A stretch of DNA of 64,000 nt from an uncultured Verrucomicrobiales bacterium (GTDB lineage: Bacteria > Verrucomicrobiota > Verrucomicrobiia > Verrucomicrobiales > Akkermansiaceae), in the NCBI GenBank assembly GCA_937916135.1, contig CALFTQ010000051.1, forward strand, positions 1-64,000. Direction: 5' to 3'. Below, in pieces: positions 1-9,537 of the stretch (the stretch's first letter is position 1; each line of letters begins with the position of its first letter). A model generated the notes under the pieces. That model was not told where the DNA came from, searched no databases, and was given only the letters and a program-made list of their open reading frames with translations. Position numbers and translations under genes: made by a program.

Positions 1-67
1 TGGATATGTCGCCCTGACGGGCTCAAAATTCCTCGGGCTTTCAGCCCGACAAATTCCAATTTATCGA
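1..67. repeat. Interspersed repeat, copy 1 (possibly cut by window edge)
   Basis: This segment begins TGGATATGTCGCCC and ends AAATTCCAATTTATCGAG, with two small hairpins between. The second hairpin pairs CGGGCT with AGCCCG around a TTC loop. The same two ends recur at 13234-13317 with a different middle, so this is a dispersed repeat and not a gene-specific terminator. Whether it extends left of the window cannot be seen. It lies beyond the 3' end of the gene at 135-1112. Confidence 0.6.
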
Positions 68-134
68 GATTAGTACTCAAACTTTGGGACACGTGTGGAA
101 ACCGGGTGGCATGAAAAAGGGAGGGGCGGCTTCA

Positions 135-1112
135 TCAGAAGCTGTCGGCGGCATCTATCTGGCCTTCGGGGGTGACAGGTGCCGGCGCGGGATCCGGGGT
201 TATTTCCGGGGTGAGGATGGGTTTGTCGCCGGGCTGCACAACGGGGTTGTTGTTGTGCTCGATAATGGTGTCGTCATCTTCATCAGCGGCAGCTTCCCGG
301 CGGGCCTCTTCTTCGCTGGTGGGTGCAGGCGCAGCAGCCGGTGCTGCGGGTGCGGGAGTTGCTGCGGGGGTGGCCGGGGCCAGCGGCTGGCGGGTGACCG
401 GATCCACCTCCACGCCGTTGATAATCATGCGGGTCTTGATCTGGCCGGTGGCGGGGTCATACACCCGGCTGGTCTGCACGGTCTGCATCTGCGGGCCATT
501 GGCACCGCCTGTTGTGAAGGAGAATGAAGAGCTGCTGCTGGAGTATTGCACGCTGCCGCCGGCTGCAGACTGCTGAGCACCGGGAATGGGCAGGGGGGCC
601 GGAGCCGCTGCCGGGGCGGCAGGCTGGGCATTGCGCCGTGCAAGACGGGCACACACGCGGATGGATTCGCCTTCCTGCCCGGTGATGAGGTAGAGGTGAT
701 CCACGCGCATGACGACTTCCTCACCGGGCTGCAGGGTGGAAATGGTGTCTACATTTTCAGCAGGCTGACCAGGCAGTTCCTTGTTCATGGCTATGGTGAA
801 CTGCATGCCGGGCACCAGCTGCCCGTCGCCAATGCGGTTGAATCGGCGGTAGGCCAGGTTGTTGATGACCTGGAACACGCCCACCTGCACAGTGGTGGGT
901 TCGCTCTGGTCGACTCGCTGCACGGCCAGGTCGCGCAGACCCACGAAGCTGGCATTCACTGTGTTGGATGCCATGAGGTCGCAGTTGCCACGAGCCTGCA
1001 TGGGCATGAGCCCGGCGGGCATGGCGCGCAGAGCGGGTGCATTATTTGCCAGAAGCATAGGAGTACTCATGGCCAGAGCCATGACCGAGCTAAGGGTTAA
1101 GATTCTGCTCAT
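135..1112 (-). CDS. Secreted Ala/Pro-rich hypothetical protein
   Basis: About 325 residues starting at the ATG at 1112; a GTG at 1130 would add six residues. The N-terminus is a signal peptide (MSRILTLSSV onward to an Ala/Asn cleavage region). A first globular part of about 150 residues has two cysteines and beta-rich text. The rest is low complexity: a Pro/Ala linker, a run of serines near residue 195, a second Pro/Ala linker, an acidic patch (ADEDDD) and a Pro-rich tail. I do not recognise the family. The composition suggests an exported, envelope-associated protein. It appears to be a single-gene unit, as the men genes upstream end about 55 bp away. Confidence 0.75.
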   Translation of the reverse strand: MSRILTLSSVMALAMSTPMLLANNAPALRAMPAGLMPMQARGNCDLMASNTVNASFVGLRDLAVQRVDQSEPTTVQVGVFQVINNLAYRRFNRIGDGQLVPGMQFTIAMNKELPGQPAENVDTISTLQPGEEVVMRVDHLYLITGQEGESIRVCARLARRNAQPAAPAAAPAPLPIPGAQQSAAGGSVQYSSSSSSFSFTTGGANGPQMQTVQTSRVYDPATGQIKTRMIINGVEVDPVTRQPLAPATPAATPAPAAPAAAPAPTSEEEARREAAADEDDDTIIEHNNNPVVQPGDKPILTPEITPDPAPAPVTPEGQIDAADSF

Positions 1113-1166
1113 GATTACACTTGTTGACACAAATTGTACGTTAAATGTTCAAGACTTCTATCAGAT

Positions 1167-2180
1167 TTATTGCATTTTCAGGAGCTTGCCCGCCAGCTGC
1201 ACCGGGCTAGCGGCATCATCCTCAAAAAGATTACCTTTACCGAGCCCTTGCATGGTGCCCGGGGTGGCAAAGCCGCACCACTCAGCCAGGGCGGTGTGCC
1301 CCACCTGGCTTTCCAGCGCGGAATTGACCCACCAGCGGATTCCCAGAGACTCTGCCATCAGCGCCCAATTCTGCGCGGCAAGCAGCCCGCCATGCAGCGA
1401 GGGCTTGATGACGATGGCCTGTGGGCGGATTGTTTCCAGCAAGTCCGGTGTGTGCCCGATGAGTTCTTCATCCAGTGCAATGGGCAGTGGGGTATGGCGG
1501 CAGAGGGCTGCCATTTCCTGCCATTGACCGTGGCGGATGGGCTGCTCAATGAGGGAGACTCCGGCTGCAGCCAGTGCTTCCAGCTTTGCCGGAGCTTCCT
1601 GCGGAGAGAAGGCCCCGTTCGCATCTACCCGCAGCTCTGCCCGGGGGAAGGCTGCGCGGGCATGTTGCAGAAGCGCCAGTTCATCCTCGAACGGAAGAGC
1701 CCCGACTTTCATTTTCAGACAGGTGAACCCGGCGTTGATACCCTGCTGCATGGCCTCCAGCATGTGGTCGATGCTGTCCATCCAGATGAGGTGGTGAATC
1801 GGGATACCTGCCTCCCCGCGGGCAAAGGGGGTATCCCACCGGGGCTGACCCGGTCTCAGTGCTGCCAGCAGGGCACATTCCAATCCGAACTGGATGGGCG
1901 AGGGTGCGGCTTCAGTGGTCAGTCCCTGGTTCTGTTCGACTCGGCTGCACCAGTAATCCAGTTCCTGCGGGGCCGGCTCCGGCAGCAGACCAGGCATGGT
2001 GCAGCACTCACCCCGGCCGATGCCATCGGCGGTTTCTGCCTCGATGATACAGGTGCTTCGCTCCGCCAAGGCTCCGCGCGAGGTGGTGGCGGGGCGTTTG
2101 AAATGAAGCACACGCCGCTGCCACCGCAGACGGAAGGGCTGCGGAAAGTGCATCAGCGTTGCGGCATCGATGAGCTGCAT
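1167..2180 (-). CDS. menC: o-Succinylbenzoate synthase MenC
   Basis: 337 residues, enolase superfamily. MenC dehydrates SHCHC to o-succinylbenzoate in menaquinone synthesis. The catalytic Lys pair is seen at K156-M-K158 (LKMKVG), the metal ligands at D186 (VDANGAF), E212 (IEQP) and D237 (LDEE), and the second-face lysine at K259 (IKPSLHGG). Its start overlaps the menB stop by one base (TGATG), so the two are translationally coupled. It is the last gene of menD-menB-menC. Some homologues also racemise N-succinylamino acids, but the men context makes MenC the better call. Confidence 0.93.
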   Translation of the reverse strand: MQLIDAATLMHFPQPFRLRWQRRVLHFKRPATTSRGALAERSTCIIEAETADGIGRGECCTMPGLLPEPAPQELDYWCSRVEQNQGLTTEAAPSPIQFGLECALLAALRPGQPRWDTPFARGEAGIPIHHLIWMDSIDHMLEAMQQGINAGFTCLKMKVGALPFEDELALLQHARAAFPRAELRVDANGAFSPQEAPAKLEALAAAGVSLIEQPIRHGQWQEMAALCRHTPLPIALDEELIGHTPDLLETIRPQAIVIKPSLHGGLLAAQNWALMAESLGIRWWVNSALESQVGHTALAEWCGFATPGTMQGLGKGNLFEDDAASPVQLAGKLLKMQ

Positions 2181-2998
2181 CAGGGCAGTTTCGGGTATTT
2201 CGAGTAATCCGGCTTGCGCTTTTCGAGGAAGGCGCGGGAGCCTTCGTGCGCTTCATCGCACATGTAGAAGAGCATGGTGGCATCCCCCGCCAGTTCCTGA
2301 ATGCCGGCCTGGCCGTCGAGTTCGGCATTCAGTCCGGCCTTGATGAGGCGCAGGGCAATGGGGGAGTGCTGCATCATCTCCTCGGCCCACTGCACATATT
2401 CGTCCTCCAGCTGCTCCAGCGGTACCACTTTGTTCACCAGCCCCATCTCCAGCGCTTCCTGTGCGTTGTATTTCCGGCAGAGGAACCAGATTTCGCGCGT
2501 CTTCTTCTGGCCGATGCAGCGGGCCATGTAGGAGGAGCCGAAGCCGGCATCGAAGCTGCCCACGCGCGGGCCTGTCTGCCCGAAGATGGCATTTTCGGAA
2601 GCGATGCTCAGGTCACACACCACATGCAGCACATGCCCGCCACCGATGGCGAAACCATTCACCGCCGCAATCACCGGCTTGGGCAGGGAGCGAATCTGCT
2701 TCTGCACATCCAGCACGGAGAGGCGCGGCACGCCCTCGGTGTCCACATAGCCGCCGCGGCCCTTCACGTTCATATCACCACCGGCACAGAATGCCGTATC
2801 ACCTGCGCCGGTGAGCACCACCACGCTTATCTCCTGCATCTCGCGGCAGAGTCGCAGGGCATCGCTCATTTCCGCCGTGGTAAGCGGGGTGAAGGCGTTG
2901 CGGTAGCGTTCGCGATTGATGGTGATGCGGGCAATGCCGTTGTACTTATCGAAGATGATATCCTTGTATTCCTTGATGGGAGTCCACTCGCGTTTCAT
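2180..2998 (-). CDS. menB: 1,4-Dihydroxy-2-naphthoyl-CoA synthase MenB
   Basis: 272 residues, crotonase fold. MenB closes the second naphthoquinone ring from o-succinylbenzoyl-CoA. Family hallmarks are [15 protein letters not shown] near residues 70-85, the glycine-rich oxyanion loop in [10 protein letters not shown], and [13 protein letters not shown], which is typical of MenB rather than fatty-acid crotonases. The C-terminus, [13 protein letters not shown], is also MenB-like. The length is normal. It lies 8 bp after menD and overlaps menC by one base. There is no strong Shine-Dalgarno sequence before the ATG. Confidence 0.96.
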   Translation of the reverse strand: MKREWTPIKEYKDIIFDKYNGIARITINRERYRNAFTPLTTAEMSDALRLCREMQEISVVVLTGAGDTAFCAGGDMNVKGRGGYVDTEGVPRLSVLDVQKQIRSLPKPVIAAVNGFAIGGGHVLHVVCDLSIASENAIFGQTGPRVGSFDAGFGSSYMARCIGQKKTREIWFLCRKYNAQEALEMGLVNKVVPLEQLEDEYVQWAEEMMQHSPIALRLIKAGLNAELDGQAGIQELAGDATMLFYMCDEAHEGSRAFLEKRKPDYSKYPKLP

Positions 2999-3005
2999 AT
3001 CTTTA

Positions 3006-4610
3006 TCAGTGATTCTTGTAAAATTCTTTCAGAATGGCGGCATCCTGCTCAGTTTTGGTGCAAACCTCGACGATGACAGCCCCGGGCTCAGGATCCAGCA
3101 GAAGTGCCATAGCCGCCGGCCAGTCGGCAGCATCGGTAACCTGCCTGCTGCGGAGATTGCTCCCCCCCCAGGCCATGATGCTTTCGCCGTGCGGTGCGCG
3201 GATATGCGGACAAGCCGGCATGCCGGGCAGGGTGCTGAAGATGCCTCCCTCGTTGTTGTTCAGCAGGAGAATGCGCAGGTTGTCGCATTGTTGCGCTGCC
3301 AGTAGACCGTTCAGGTCGTAGAAGATGCTCAAATCGCCGATGATGAGGAAATGAAGCTGCTCAGGGGCGGCCAGGGCATATCCGGCGGCGGTGGAAACGC
3401 TTCCTTCTATGCCGTTTACTCCACGGTTGCAGAGTACTTTGTGCACCCCGGCGGGCAGGGGGTAGAGCTGCGCATATCGCACTGCCGAGCTGTTGCCCAG
3501 GTGGAGCACGCTGTTTTCCGGGAGGTGAGAAATCAGCTCGCCCACGACTTTCATGCCGCTGAACTCATGTTCCGGCAGGGTGATCGGGGGGGAGAGCCAG
3601 CGGGTGCGGTAGGCTTCATCTCCCTCTTCTGCAAAGGCGCAGAGCAAATCCCAGAACTCATCCGGCTCCCCCTCCAGCACGCGGGTGAGGGCGCAGAAGG
3701 TATCCACCACCTCACCATCTGCCGAGATGTGCCAGTGAGCCTTGGGTGGGTGGGTGCGCAGGAGCCGCTTCATGCGCTTGGAGATGATATCTCCCCCGCA
3801 GGTGATGAGTAAATCCGGGCTCCAGTCGGTAGCGGGCATGGCGCCGATGAGCGTATCCGGGCGGCAGCAGTCGGCAAAGGGGGCATTGGCAAGGTGCTCG
3901 CCCACCAAGGCAAATTGCTTTTCTGCAGCCAGCTTTGCCAGAAGAGGTGAGGGTGCATGCTGCTGACCCAGCAGAATCAGGCGGCGCGGCAGGGCAGCGG
4001 CCTCCTCTAGCAGGGCTTCTTCCTCATCTGCTCCCATGCGGGCTGCCTCTGTGCGCCCGATGACCCGCACCGGCGGCAGGGGTGAGTCTATCATGCCGAA
4101 AAACGGCTCTGTGAGCGGCACGTTCAGGTGCACCGGACCACCCCCGCGGTGGTGGAGCTCCAGCAGAGCCTCATTGATAATGCGGTTGGCATGCCAGGCG
4201 TCGTACTCGGGCACCTGGGCGGAGAAGCGAACCAGGGAGTTGAACACGCCAGGCTGCGGCACGGTCTGTCCATCGTTCTGCCCCACCCAGGAAGCCGGGC
4301 GGTCTGCAGATATGATGAGCAGGGGAGTCTTGCGGTAAAAGGCCTCGGCCACGGAGGGGTGCAGATTCAGCACCGCACTACCGGAGGTGACTACCACTGC
4401 CACCGGGGCCAGCGCCTGCTGGGCCCAGCCCAGGGCTACGAAACCCGCGCTGCGTTCATCCGTCACGCTGCGGCATTCTACCCCGGGTTGCGCCGCCAGA
4501 GTCGCGACAATGGGCGAGTTCCGGCTACCGGGGCACAGCACTGCCCGTGTTACTCCATGCGCCAGCATCAGCGCCACTAATTCCTGCACCACAGGCTTCT
4601 CGCTTATCAT
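3006..4610 (-). CDS. menD: SEPHCHC synthase MenD
   Basis: 534 residues, ThDP-dependent enzyme that adds 2-oxoglutarate-derived succinic semialdehyde to isochorismate, the committed step to menaquinone. The N-terminus has the MenD signature CPGSRNSP and the ThDP-activating glutamate E52 (TDERSAGF). The C-terminal Mg/ThDP motif runs from [12 protein letters not shown] to [11 protein letters not shown]. The length is slightly short but all domains are present. It is first in the operon, with a promoter whose -10 box sits 6 bp before the ATG. menA, menE and menF are not in this window. Confidence 0.96.
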   Translation of the reverse strand: MISEKPVVQELVALMLAHGVTRAVLCPGSRNSPIVATLAAQPGVECRSVTDERSAGFVALGWAQQALAPVAVVVTSGSAVLNLHPSVAEAFYRKTPLLIISADRPASWVGQNDGQTVPQPGVFNSLVRFSAQVPEYDAWHANRIINEALLELHHRGGGPVHLNVPLTEPFFGMIDSPLPPVRVIGRTEAARMGADEEEALLEEAAALPRRLILLGQQHAPSPLLAKLAAEKQFALVGEHLANAPFADCCRPDTLIGAMPATDWSPDLLITCGGDIISKRMKRLLRTHPPKAHWHISADGEVVDTFCALTRVLEGEPDEFWDLLCAFAEEGDEAYRTRWLSPPITLPEHEFSGMKVVGELISHLPENSVLHLGNSSAVRYAQLYPLPAGVHKVLCNRGVNGIEGSVSTAAGYALAAPEQLHFLIIGDLSIFYDLNGLLAAQQCDNLRILLLNNNEGGIFSTLPGMPACPHIRAPHGESIMAWGGSNLRSRQVTDAADWPAAMALLLDPEPGAVIVEVCTKTEQDAAILKEFYKNH

Positions 4611-4645
4611 GCGCTCATTCTAACACAGACCCTGGTTTTGCACAA
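4611..4645 (-). promoter_or_regulatory. menD promoter, leaderless arrangement
   Basis: On the minus strand, TTGTGC (4640-4645), a 17-bp spacer and TAGAAT (4617-4622) are followed by only GAGCGC before the menD ATG at 4610. A start site about 7 bp past the -10 box would fall on or next to the A of ATG. There is no room for a Shine-Dalgarno sequence. Confidence 0.7.
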
Positions 4646-4690
4646 GGCGGGATATTGCCCGCTGTCGGACATCTAATAATTTCTACTTTT

Positions 4691-4729
4691 TTGCTGGACA
4701 TTTGATTTCCTATATGGTAGGAAGGACGA
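4691..4729 (+). promoter_or_regulatory. Putative GH35 gene promoter with very short leader
   Basis: TTGCTG (4691-4696), 16 bp, then TATGGT (4713-4718), with 11 bp to the ATG at 4730. The 11 bp contain AGGAAGGA, one of the few purine-rich ribosome-site-like stretches in the window. The predicted start site would leave a leader of only a few bases. The -10 match is imperfect. Confidence 0.45.
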
Positions 4730-6640
4730 ATGAAGCGAGTAATGCTAATGAGTCTGCTGGCGCTGATGCCACTGGCGGCAGAAGCCGGAGTGGAAGCCAT
4801 GAAAAATCTGCAGCAGCCCGTGGAGGGTAAGCCGGCGGTATTATCCTTCGGAGGCGAAGGGGGGCGCGAGTTCATGCTGGATGGCGTGCCGTTCCAGATT
4901 CGCTCCGGCGAGATTCACCCGCAGCGCGTACCGCGCCAGCACTGGCGGCACCGCATCCGCGCAGCCAAGGCTATGGGGCTGAACACGATAGCCTTCTACA
5001 CATTCTGGAATGCACTGGAGCAGCCGGATGGCAGCTGGGATTTCAGTGGGCGCAATGATATCGGGGCTTTCATCGATATGTGCCAGGAGGAAGGCATGTG
5101 GGTGCTTTTCCGCCCCGGCCCCTATGTGTGTGGCGAGTGGGATCTGGGCGGGCTGCCCACCTATCTGCTTAAGGATGACGAGACCAGGCTTCGCTACACC
5201 GGCAATGCGCAGTTCATGGAGGCACAGACCCGCTATCTGGAAAAGATGGCAGAAATCGCCATTCCCCGGCTGAGCAAGAATGGCGGCCCCATCCTCATGG
5301 TGCAGCTGGAGAATGAATACGGCAGCTACAAGAGCGAGCATGACGAGATGGCCTACATTGAATGGCTCAAGAATTTCTGGGAAAAGAAGGGCGCCGGGCC
5401 TTTCTATTTGTCGGAAGGTAGTTCCCCGCACCACCTCCGCTTTGTGCCCAAGGGGGTGGCCGTGGGGCTCGACCCTGCGGATAATGCCTGGCAGATGCAG
5501 ACCGCATTGCGCGTGGCTCCCGGGGTGCCGGTATTCAGCAGTGAGACTTATCCCGGCTGGCTGCGCCACTGGGGCGAGGGGAACTGGACTCCCAGCCGCA
5601 ATGCGCTTAATTCCGTGCGCTGGTATATGAAGGACGGCGTTTCGTTCAACCTCTTCGTGCTGCATGGCGGCACGAGTTTCGGGCTCACTGCCGGGGCGAA
5701 TACGAACCCGGATGGTTATAAGTTCGAGCCGGACCTCACCAGTTATGACTATGGGTCACCCATCGGGGAAAATGGCAATTTAACGAAGGAGTATTTCGAA
5801 TACCGCGATATCATCAAAGCAGCTTTGCCAGCTGAGGCCGAGCTGCCGGAACCGGTGCAGCCTGTTGCCATGGAACTGCCGCCGTTCCGCCCCACGCTGG
5901 TGTGTGATTTCTGCGATATTCCAGGCGTGCAGGAAGAGGAAACCTTTGTCCGGCCCCCCACACTGGAGAGCCTGGGGCAGAATCAGGGGCTTGCAGTCTA
6001 CACCACCACCATCCCCGCAGGGCCGGGAGCCACGCTCAACTGCCCTGTGCATGATTATGCGCTGGTCTACCTCGGTAATCAATACCTCGGGACTCTGGAC
6101 AGGCGTTTGAATCAGACCTCTCTGGAGCTGCCGTCGCGTGGTAGTGCGGCTTCGTTGAAAGTGGTGGTAGATACTTTCGGCCATGTGAACTTTTCCAAGT
6201 ATATGGAGAAGGACCGCAAGGGGCTCATGGCGCCAGTCACGCTCGGTGATTCAGAGTTGACCGGTTGGAAAATCGAACGGATTGACCTCACCCGCCCGTT
6301 ACCTGAACCGGTGCCGGGGGCCGGACATCTGCGGGGGCGCGAGCTGGGCGGCTTGTACCGCGCTGAAATCCAGGTGGACTCTCCGCTGGATACTTTCCTG
6401 GATATGACCGGATGGGAAAAGGGCTATGTGTGGGTGAACGGGATTCTGCTGGGTCGCTACTGGAACATTGGCCCGCAGGAGCGCCTGTATTGCCCCGGCG
6501 AGTTCCTGAAACAGGGTATCAATACGGTTGAGATTCTTGACCTGCATATGGTCACTGCCTCACCCCCTCCCGTCAGCGGAAAGAAGGAACGCAACATGGA
6601 GGTGCACAAGCATACGAAGAGCCTCAATAACCAGTGGTGA
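4730..6640 (+). CDS. Secreted GH35 beta-galactosidase
   Basis: 636 residues with a signal peptide (MKRVMLMSLLALMPLAAEA). Glycoside hydrolase family 35 removes terminal beta-galactose; in gut Verrucomicrobia such enzymes work on mucin O-glycans (family knowledge). The catalytic (beta/alpha)8 domain begins near residue 45. Visible motifs are GPYVCGEWDLGGLP (residues 130-143), the acid/base in LENEYG (E196) and the nucleophile in SSETYPGW (E272). The last 200 residues are beta-sandwich jelly-roll domains, ending in GWEKGYVWVNG and GRYW. It is divergent from menD and convergent with the GT8 gene, with a shared terminator between. Confidence 0.95.
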   Translation: MKRVMLMSLLALMPLAAEAGVEAMKNLQQPVEGKPAVLSFGGEGGREFMLDGVPFQIRSGEIHPQRVPRQHWRHRIRAAKAMGLNTIAFYTFWNALEQPDGSWDFSGRNDIGAFIDMCQEEGMWVLFRPGPYVCGEWDLGGLPTYLLKDDETRLRYTGNAQFMEAQTRYLEKMAEIAIPRLSKNGGPILMVQLENEYGSYKSEHDEMAYIEWLKNFWEKKGAGPFYLSEGSSPHHLRFVPKGVAVGLDPADNAWQMQTALRVAPGVPVFSSETYPGWLRHWGEGNWTPSRNALNSVRWYMKDGVSFNLFVLHGGTSFGLTAGANTNPDGYKFEPDLTSYDYGSPIGENGNLTKEYFEYRDIIKAALPAEAELPEPVQPVAMELPPFRPTLVCDFCDIPGVQEEETFVRPPTLESLGQNQGLAVYTTTIPAGPGATLNCPVHDYALVYLGNQYLGTLDRRLNQTSLELPSRGSAASLKVVVDTFGHVNFSKYMEKDRKGLMAPVTLGDSELTGWKIERIDLTRPLPEPVPGAGHLRGRELGGLYRAEIQVDSPLDTFLDMTGWEKGYVWVNGILLGRYWNIGPQERLYCPGEFLKQGINTVEILDLHMVTASPPPVSGKKERNMEVHKHTKSLNNQW

Positions 6641-6652
6641 GCCACTGACCGG

Positions 6653-6680
6653 AAGCCCGTGGAATTCCACGGGCTTTTGT
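6653..6680. terminator. Bidirectional intrinsic terminator
   Basis: A perfect 10-bp stem, AAGCCCGTGG (6653-6662) with CCACGGGCTT (6667-6676), has an AATT loop and TTTTG on the + side. It lies between the converging GH35 and GT8 genes and can serve both. Confidence 0.8.
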
Positions 6681-6681
6681 G

Positions 6682-7656
6682 TTAGTGTTGCTGCCCGCCA
6701 CGCAGCGCATTCAGGAGCTTACCGAGCTGCCTGAGAAGCCCCGGAAAGGGCAGCAGGGCGGTGAAGGTGGCATTGAGCAGTGCCGCCACCGGCCAGGGCA
6801 TGCGGCTGAGAGAGATGAGGGGATAGGGGATGCAGCGGGCCCAGGGTGATGCCTGCCAGAAGCGGAAGAAATCTTCTTCGAGCTCATTGCGTGGGCCGGT
6901 CAGGATGTTGGGCTTCATGGCAGCAAAGTGCACAATGGCCGGCGAGGCGTAAGCCGCCTTTGCCTCATCGCTTTCGTTTTCAAGCTGTTCGCAGAAGAGG
7001 GGGATGACATTGTACTCCAGTGGCAGGGGCGTGATTTGCCCCCGCAGCGTGGCATTCAGGGCATCCTGATCGAGCCAGATGAGTTTTTCTCTGGGGGTGT
7101 TGCGCACTGTTTCGATGATACGGGCCGTGGTGCCGCAGCTACGCATGGCCACCAGATCCATGATGAGCAGGGAGGCGTAGAAGTAGGGGGTGCCATCATC
7201 CGCAAAACTGAAGCGCTGCGGGAAGCTGCGCAGGTGCTGGCCGTATTCTTCGCGATAGTGCCCCAGCACTACCCAGGGGACAGCCGCGATGGAGTTGCCC
7301 TGCAAATCTGTGTGGTAGAGACTGGTGAGGTCGTATTTAACCACGGTGTCGCAGTCCAGGAAGATGATGCGGGTGATTTCCTGCGGCAGCAGGGTGGGCA
7401 GGAGGAAGCGGTGGTAGGTAGCAGAGGGAAAACGCTCGTAGACCGGTAAATCCCTCATTTTATCCGCAACATCGTACCATGTTATGTTGGTGAATCCGCC
7501 GCGCAGAAGTAATTTGCGGTCTACTCCGCTATCCAGAATATGGAAGTGGTAAGTGCTCCCCGGATTTGCACTTTGCATGATGGAACGCAGGCAGAGCCCC
7601 AAGGGTACTGTGAAGGCCTTATTGGCGCTCAGGGCGATGTGGATGGTTTCAGTCAT
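6682..7656 (-). CDS. Family 8 glycosyltransferase
   Basis: 324 residues, GT8 (LPS glucosyl/galactosyltransferase type). It retains the GT-A features: IHIALSANKAF at the nucleotide-binding N-terminus, the DxD metal site FLDCDTVV (D101, D103), WLDQDALN, and the late IVHFAAMKPN motif. About 45 residues after the catalytic domain are hydrophobic and basic (PLISLSRMPWPVAALLNA), consistent with peripheral attachment to the inner membrane. It starts 3 bp after lnt, so it is probably co-transcribed. It likely adds a hexose to an envelope glycan; the acceptor is unknown. Confidence 0.88.
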   Translation of the reverse strand: MTETIHIALSANKAFTVPLGLCLRSIMQSANPGSTYHFHILDSGVDRKLLLRGGFTNITWYDVADKMRDLPVYERFPSATYHRFLLPTLLPQEITRIIFLDCDTVVKYDLTSLYHTDLQGNSIAAVPWVVLGHYREEYGQHLRSFPQRFSFADDGTPYFYASLLIMDLVAMRSCGTTARIIETVRNTPREKLIWLDQDALNATLRGQITPLPLEYNVIPLFCEQLENESDEAKAAYASPAIVHFAAMKPNILTGPRNELEEDFFRFWQASPWARCIPYPLISLSRMPWPVAALLNATFTALLPFPGLLRQLGKLLNALRGGQQH

Positions 7657-7659
7657 CGT

Positions 7660-9537
7660 TTAATTCTTGCGGAATACCGCTGGGAGAGAGGTAAGGAGAA
7701 CAAGGACGGCGCAGAGCACCACGGCCCAGTCGCCCAGCAGGGCATAGAGGGTGTATCCGGCGTTCCTGTCCACGGGCAGCACGGCATAACTGTGGCCGGG
7801 CAGGTGAGGGGAGCCGTCCGCTTTCTGAAGGATATCGATGAATGCACCGTTCGGGGCAATGGCGCAGGTGTAGCCCATGTTGGCCGCGCGGACCATGGGG
7901 CGGCGCAGCTCGATGCAGCGGAAGGCGGCATTGCGGGCCTGCTGCTCGCCGCAGCATGAGTTCCGGAACCAGCCGTCGTTGGAAATGTTCACGATGACCT
8001 GCGGCCCCTTGCGCACATATTTGGTGAGAAGGCGGCCCACCGTATCCTCATAGCAGATGGCGGGGATGACGCCCACTGTCTCGCTGGTGCCGGGAACGGC
8101 CACGGGGATGGGCTCATCTCCCGTGCCGGGGTGAATGCCATCGCCCACCTGGGTGCCGGTAAGCTCAGTGTAAAGCTTGCCGAGCCATTCCATGTGCTCC
8201 ACAAAGGGCAGATACTCGCCGAAGGGCATGAGGTGCTGCTTATTGGCCGTGGTGATGGAATCGAACCCGCCGGGAATGATAGCCATGGAATTATACATGC
8301 CGCGGGGGTAGAGATAGCCGCGCTGCTCATCCCGCTCCCAGCGGTACTGGTCCACCCCGGTGAAGAGCACGAAATCCTGCCCGCCGAGTTCCCGCACCTG
8401 CCGGCGAACCATCGGCAGCCCCTCTTCACCGAAGAACTGGCGCGTGGTGGTGGGGTCGGCAATGATCGATTTTTTCTCCACATCCAGGTGAATCGGGCAG
8501 CCCATGGCGCTCTCCGGCCACACTACCCACACCGGCAGCTGCTGGGTGATGGCCAGCTCCGGGTTCTCCACTGCCTTGCGGAAGGTGTCTTTCTGCACCT
8601 CGGTAAAGGCGTTGCGCGTGGTGCGCAGAAACTCGCCGTACAGGCGTGGCTGCATGGGGCCGTCCTCGATGCGCTCCTCCTGGTCCAGATTAAGCTGCAC
8701 CCCCATGACCGGCAGTTGCAGCACGTTTTCCTTCTTCAGCATCACCAGCGGTGAATACATCTTGGAAAGCGCCAGCCCACCGGCGAACATCAGGAAGAGA
8801 ATGACGATGAAGCCCAGAAAATCCCATGGGCGGTTGCCGCGGCCGGTGGCTCGGTATTGCAGCCAGGTGCGGCGGCTTGCGCACCACAGGATGACCGCCC
8901 CCGCCGTGGGGAAGAAGGAGAGCGCAGCCGTGCCGATGAACTCTGCCCACTGCACCAGGGAGAGACCATTGTAAAGCGCCATGCCCATGCTGTTCCAGCT
9001 GAATCCCAGGGTGCCATTTGCGCGGAGCCACTCCACGCAGACCCAGGCAGCGCCGCAGCCCACTGCACTGCGCAGGGTGCTCAGCAGGTCAGCCGTCACC
9101 CAGCTGTTCCAGGCTTGCTGCTTCTGGATGGGCTTTGCCAGATTCGCCGTGTCCGGAATAGCGGCCAGGCGCGGGCGGAGCAGGGTATTGGCCAGCCCAC
9201 CCCATAATCCCACCAGACACGAATACACCGTCATGAGCGGCAGGAAGGCAATGCCCACAAATACAGGCAGAGGAATGCGGAATACATAGCCCACGTTGTG
9301 AATCCACCAGAAGCTCACGCAGTACCAGCCCATGGCGTACAACCAGGCATACCCGAAGCCGCGGCGGAAGCCCCGCCGGCCGTTCCACAGCACGCAGAGC
9401 AGCGGAAGCAGCCCCATCCACACGAGGTTGCCTAAATCATACGGCGGAAAAGCCAGTGCCATGAAGGCACCGCCGAGGAGGCAGACCAGTGCGTTAATCA
9501 GGCGCTTGCGCCATTTGTGCGGGGCTTCAGAGATCAT
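7660..9537 (-). CDS. lnt: Apolipoprotein N-acyltransferase Lnt
   Basis: 625 residues. Lnt adds the third acyl chain to the N-terminal cysteine of lipoproteins in the inner membrane. The N-terminal third holds the hydrophobic helices (LALAFPPYDLGNLVW is typical). The C-terminal CN-hydrolase domain carries the triad E342 (VWPESAMG), K433 (ANKQHLMPFGEYLPF) and C495 (ICYED). A final membrane helix ends the protein. It is about 100 residues longer than E. coli Lnt because of long loops before and after E342. Its start overlaps the preceding gene by 11 bp. The many lipobox proteins in this window are possible substrates. Confidence 0.95.
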   Translation of the reverse strand: MISEAPHKWRKRLINALVCLLGGAFMALAFPPYDLGNLVWMGLLPLLCVLWNGRRGFRRGFGYAWLYAMGWYCVSFWWIHNVGYVFRIPLPVFVGIAFLPLMTVYSCLVGLWGGLANTLLRPRLAAIPDTANLAKPIQKQQAWNSWVTADLLSTLRSAVGCGAAWVCVEWLRANGTLGFSWNSMGMALYNGLSLVQWAEFIGTAALSFFPTAGAVILWCASRRTWLQYRATGRGNRPWDFLGFIVILFLMFAGGLALSKMYSPLVMLKKENVLQLPVMGVQLNLDQEERIEDGPMQPRLYGEFLRTTRNAFTEVQKDTFRKAVENPELAITQQLPVWVVWPESAMGCPIHLDVEKKSIIADPTTTRQFFGEEGLPMVRRQVRELGGQDFVLFTGVDQYRWERDEQRGYLYPRGMYNSMAIIPGGFDSITTANKQHLMPFGEYLPFVEHMEWLGKLYTELTGTQVGDGIHPGTGDEPIPVAVPGTSETVGVIPAICYEDTVGRLLTKYVRKGPQVIVNISNDGWFRNSCCGEQQARNAAFRCIELRRPMVRAANMGYTCAIAPNGAFIDILQKADGSPHLPGHSYAVLPVDRNAGYTLYALLGDWAVVLCAVLVLLTSLPAVFRKN